Origin: an uncultured Carboxylicivirga sp.
Lineage (GTDB): Bacteria; Bacteroidota; Bacteroidia; Bacteroidales; Marinilabiliaceae
DNA: 64,000 bases
NCBI GenBank assembly: GCA_947491945.1
Contig: CANLLN010000006.1
Location: 124,001-188,000 of the forward strand
Reading direction: 5' to 3'
Shown: piece after piece, positions 62,683-64,000 of the stretch
Layout of the letters: each line of letters opens with the position of its first letter
Numbering within the stretch: position 1 is the first letter of the stretch
Position numbers and translations under genes: made by a program
The notes under the pieces: model-generated
What the model was told of the DNA's origin: nothing
The model's input: only the letters and a program-made list of their open reading frames with translations
Databases searched by the model: none

Positions 62683-63363
62683 TTAGGGTTTGCTCAGCAA
62701 GGTATCGGTGAAATGTTCCAGCATATCTTTCACCTCGTGGTAATTATTATTTGTTATGCTTACATCGGTTAAGCGGGGTAGGTGAATGGCAAAGTAACTG
62801 TGACTATTGGCCATTTCAAACAGGTTGCTTGCCAGTGCCCGCGGATAGGGGAACCCGGGATTAATCTCGGTAATTACACCGGCTACCTTTTCACACAGCT
62901 TTTTGTAGTTGGAGAAAAAGCCTTCTGTATTTTCCTTATCCACCAGTTTAGTGTAATATGCCTTGGTGCCTTCAGCAATGATTACACGGTGTAATACGCT
63001 TTCATTCACATAGTCAATGGCCGGATTTTCTTTGTGGGCAAATACCAGGGTGCTGATGATAATATTTAATCGCTCTTTGGCTGATTCGATGTTTTTCGTA
63101 TTGATATCGATTAAATAGCTAACCCACTCCCAATACCACGATACTAAGTAGAGCAGCAGCAGATGTTTATTCTCAAAATAACGGTACACCGAAGCTTCGG
63201 TGGAGCCCATCTCACTCGCCAGCTTTTTAAAGTTAAAAGCTTCAAAACCAATTTTATCAATCAGTAAAATGCTATGCTTAATAATTTTCTGACCAAGGGC
63301 AGTCTCCTGAGGATCACGCAGGTATAGCTTGGGGTTCAAGCTAATTTTAATTCCTATCGGCAT
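62683..63363 (-). CDS. TetR/AcrR-family regulator
   Basis: The 226-residue protein has a TetR DNA-binding helix-turn-helix near residues 45-75 (FNFKKLASEMGSTEASVYRYFENK). The C-terminal ligand-binding part is helical and contains many aromatic residues but matches no specific ligand family that I recognise. It is convergent with korAB and divergent from the trp operon. It could regulate itself or a distant gene. CAAAATTA at 63385-63392 (TAATTTTG on the minus strand) may be its -7 element. Confidence 0.87.
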   Translation of the reverse strand: MPIGIKISLNPKLYLRDPQETALGQKIIKHSILLIDKIGFEAFNFKKLASEMGSTEASVYRYFENKHLLLLYLVSWYWEWVSYLIDINTKNIESAKERLNIIISTLVFAHKENPAIDYVNESVLHRVIIAEGTKAYYTKLVDKENTEGFFSNYKKLCEKVAGVITEINPGFPYPRALASNLFEMANSHSYFAIHLPRLTDVSITNNNYHEVKDMLEHFTDTLLSKP

Positions 63364-63654
63364 AATGGTAAAACTTTATAGCAACAAAATTACAACTTTT
63401 CATTAACCCGACTTTGTCTTTAGCATCAAAGTATAACTTTTATTTCTGATAGCATAATCTGGTGTTATTTTGCTACTTCCTTTGTGCAGTATATAGCAAA
63501 TAAGTACAGTGAGCATATTTGGCCATTGATTATCTCTTAATCTATGCCATGTTTCTTTTTGCTTATAGCTTGCTTGTGTTTGTTGTAAAATGAAAGTACA
63601 ATCAGGTAATCGGCATTAAATTATCACCAGGCACAAGAAAAATGTAAATTCATG
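63364..63654. other. Intergenic region between tetR and the trp promoter
   Basis: About 290 bp without a gene. It contains a possible -7 element for the TetR gene (63385-63392) but no hairpin with a T run and nothing else I recognise. Confidence 0.4.
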
Positions 63655-63687
63655 TTTGGAATTTTAAAATTTTATTTCAAATATTTG
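63655..63687 (+). promoter_or_regulatory. Candidate promoter of the trp operon
   Basis: TTTG at 63655-63658 and AATATTTG at 63680-63687 are 21 bp apart. The -7 element has one mismatch to TAnnTTTG. The predicted start near 63693 fits a short leader before trpL. Confidence 0.45.
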
Positions 63688-63706
63688 TGTCACACAATTG
63701 CAGAAT

Positions 63707-63769
63707 ATGAATTTGACTTTAGTACATAAAGGCTGGTGGCATCATACTTATCTTTCCTATGAGAGTTAA
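63707..63769 (+). CDS. trpL: trp operon leader peptide
   Basis: The 20-codon ORF runs from ATG 63707 to TAA 63767-63769 and has tandem Trp codons at 63734-63739 (KGWWHH). It is too short for ordinary gene calling. The codons lie 20-25 bases before the antiterminator arm at 63761, as expected for a ribosome-stalling leader. Tandem Trp codons upstream of trpE together with the downstream terminator make this assignment strong. Confidence 0.85.
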   Translation: MNLTLVHKGWWHHTYLSYES

Positions 63770-63837
63770 GGGCAACCGTCGTATATGTAAATGATATTTA
63801 CAAAAGGCTTACCGAAACTCTCGGTAAGCCTTTTTTT
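63761..63837 (+). promoter_or_regulatory. trp attenuator (antiterminator arm and terminator)
   Basis: GAGAGTT at 63761-63767, overlapping the leader stop, is perfectly complementary to AACTCTC at 63816-63822. The latter forms the loop and first two bases of the right arm of the terminator. A ribosome stalled on the Trp codons would leave GAGAGTT free; one at the stop would cover it. Pairing should therefore compete with terminator formation when Trp-tRNA is scarce. Confidence 0.75.
63805..63837 (+). terminator. trp leader terminator
   Basis: AGGCTTACCGA at 63805-63815 is perfectly complementary to TCGGTAAGCCT at 63821-63831, loop AACTC, followed by seven Ts. It ends 21 bp before trpE. Confidence 0.92.
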
Positions 63838-63858
63838 ATTTCGTAAATTAAGCGTAGC

Positions 63859-64000
63859 ATGGATACAATAAGGATTAATAGCATTGCAACTCCCATACCG
63901 GCAAAGGTAGCGGATGTCACTACACCCGTGAGTCTGTACCTAAAGCTAAGAGATACCTATCCGAATACTATTTTGTTGGAGAGTAGTGATTATCATGGAA
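63859..64000 (+). CDS. trpE: Anthranilate synthase component I, 5' end
   Basis: Only the first 47 codons are in the window. They read MDTIRINSIATPIPAKV and then TTPVSLYLKLRD and ILLESSDYHG, a start typical of TrpE with the TPVSLYLKL and LESSD segments. TrpE makes anthranilate from chorismate, the first step of tryptophan synthesis. The tryptophan-rich leader and terminator immediately upstream support the assignment. The rest of the gene and of the operon lies beyond the window. Confidence 0.88.
   Translation, partial: MDTIRINSIATPIPAKVADVTTPVSLYLKLRDTYPNTILLESSDYHG

Noticed and set aside
1-64000. tRNA genes, rRNA, CRISPR arrays, insertion sequences and prophage genes
   Set aside because: No T-arm-like GTTCRANTC element in a plausible cloverleaf, no regularly spaced repeats and no transposase or phage gene was seen while reading both strands. 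A tRNAscan or repeat search could still find what I missed.

Overview
The window looks like a chromosomal segment of an anaerobic or facultatively anaerobic Bacteroidota, most likely from the Bacteroidales/Marinilabiliales side of the phylum. This is inferred from several things in the sequence. There is a succinylornithine-type transcarbamylase, a type IX secretion (T9SS) locus with a PorP/SprF protein and a type B C-terminal sorting domain, and the CBS - nadK - DUF6089 - uppS - bamA - skp - murI block. Promoters read TTG-N19-21-TAnnTTTG, and start codons mostly lack a clear Shine-Dalgarno. HydF, a two-subunit 2-oxoacid:ferredoxin oxidoreductase and an aspartase-like enzyme point to fermentative or anaerobic metabolism. 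No rRNA, tRNA, CRISPR array, intact insertion sequence or prophage was seen.

Layout. 1-5230: arginine genes (proA 3' end, argF', argB, argE', argH). 5277-9317: citrate synthase, carA with a possible attenuator, a DUF2007-like protein and a PLP-dependent dehydratase. 9475-12865: an accessory-looking stretch with an AT-rich gene broken by an in-frame stop, a Rieske-like lipoprotein, greA, a HIT protein and about 530 bp without a convincing gene. 12866-21194: a co-directional T9SS-associated cassette ending in a large two-component-type propeller/PP2C phosphatase. 21331-25644: hydF and an acyl-ACP synthetase/ACP/acyltransferase fusion. 25786-33934, minus strand: a START-like or unknown protein, an aspartase-like lyase, an NtrC-type regulator without a DNA-binding domain, a Ppx/GppA phosphatase, a NatAB-type ABC exporter, a small membrane protein and a CHAD protein. 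A CotH-like kinase lies divergently from CHAD.

35113-46992: an NAD-binding epimerase-like protein, aspartate kinase, gltBD (ammonia assimilation), a lipoprotein, a Dabb protein, uridine kinase and a DEDD exonuclease. 47083-58743: an alpha/beta hydrolase and pdxJ on the minus strand, then a cell-envelope block on the plus strand: CBS protein, Omp85-like barrel, NAD kinase, DUF6089, UppS, BamA with an unusual Gly-Gly-Tyr repeat, three tandem Skp/OmpH chaperones and glutamate racemase. 58788-64000: a gamma-carbonic-anhydrase-like protein, korAB, a TetR regulator and the start of a trp operon. The trp operon has a readable attenuator: a 20-codon leader peptide with tandem Trp codons, a 7-nt antiterminator match and a strong terminator just before trpE.

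How the parts fit. Nitrogen and amino-acid supply is a clear theme: gltBD makes glutamate, proA and arg genes spend it, carA supplies carbamoyl phosphate to the transcarbamylase, and lysC and trpE open two more pathways. The second theme is envelope biogenesis: UppS and MurI for peptidoglycan, BamA and Skp for outer-membrane proteins, and the T9SS cassette for secretion. The signals I consider most worth a second look are the trp attenuator, the possible carA attenuator, the T9SS-phosphatase cassette, the BamA repeat and the broken HEPN-like gene.
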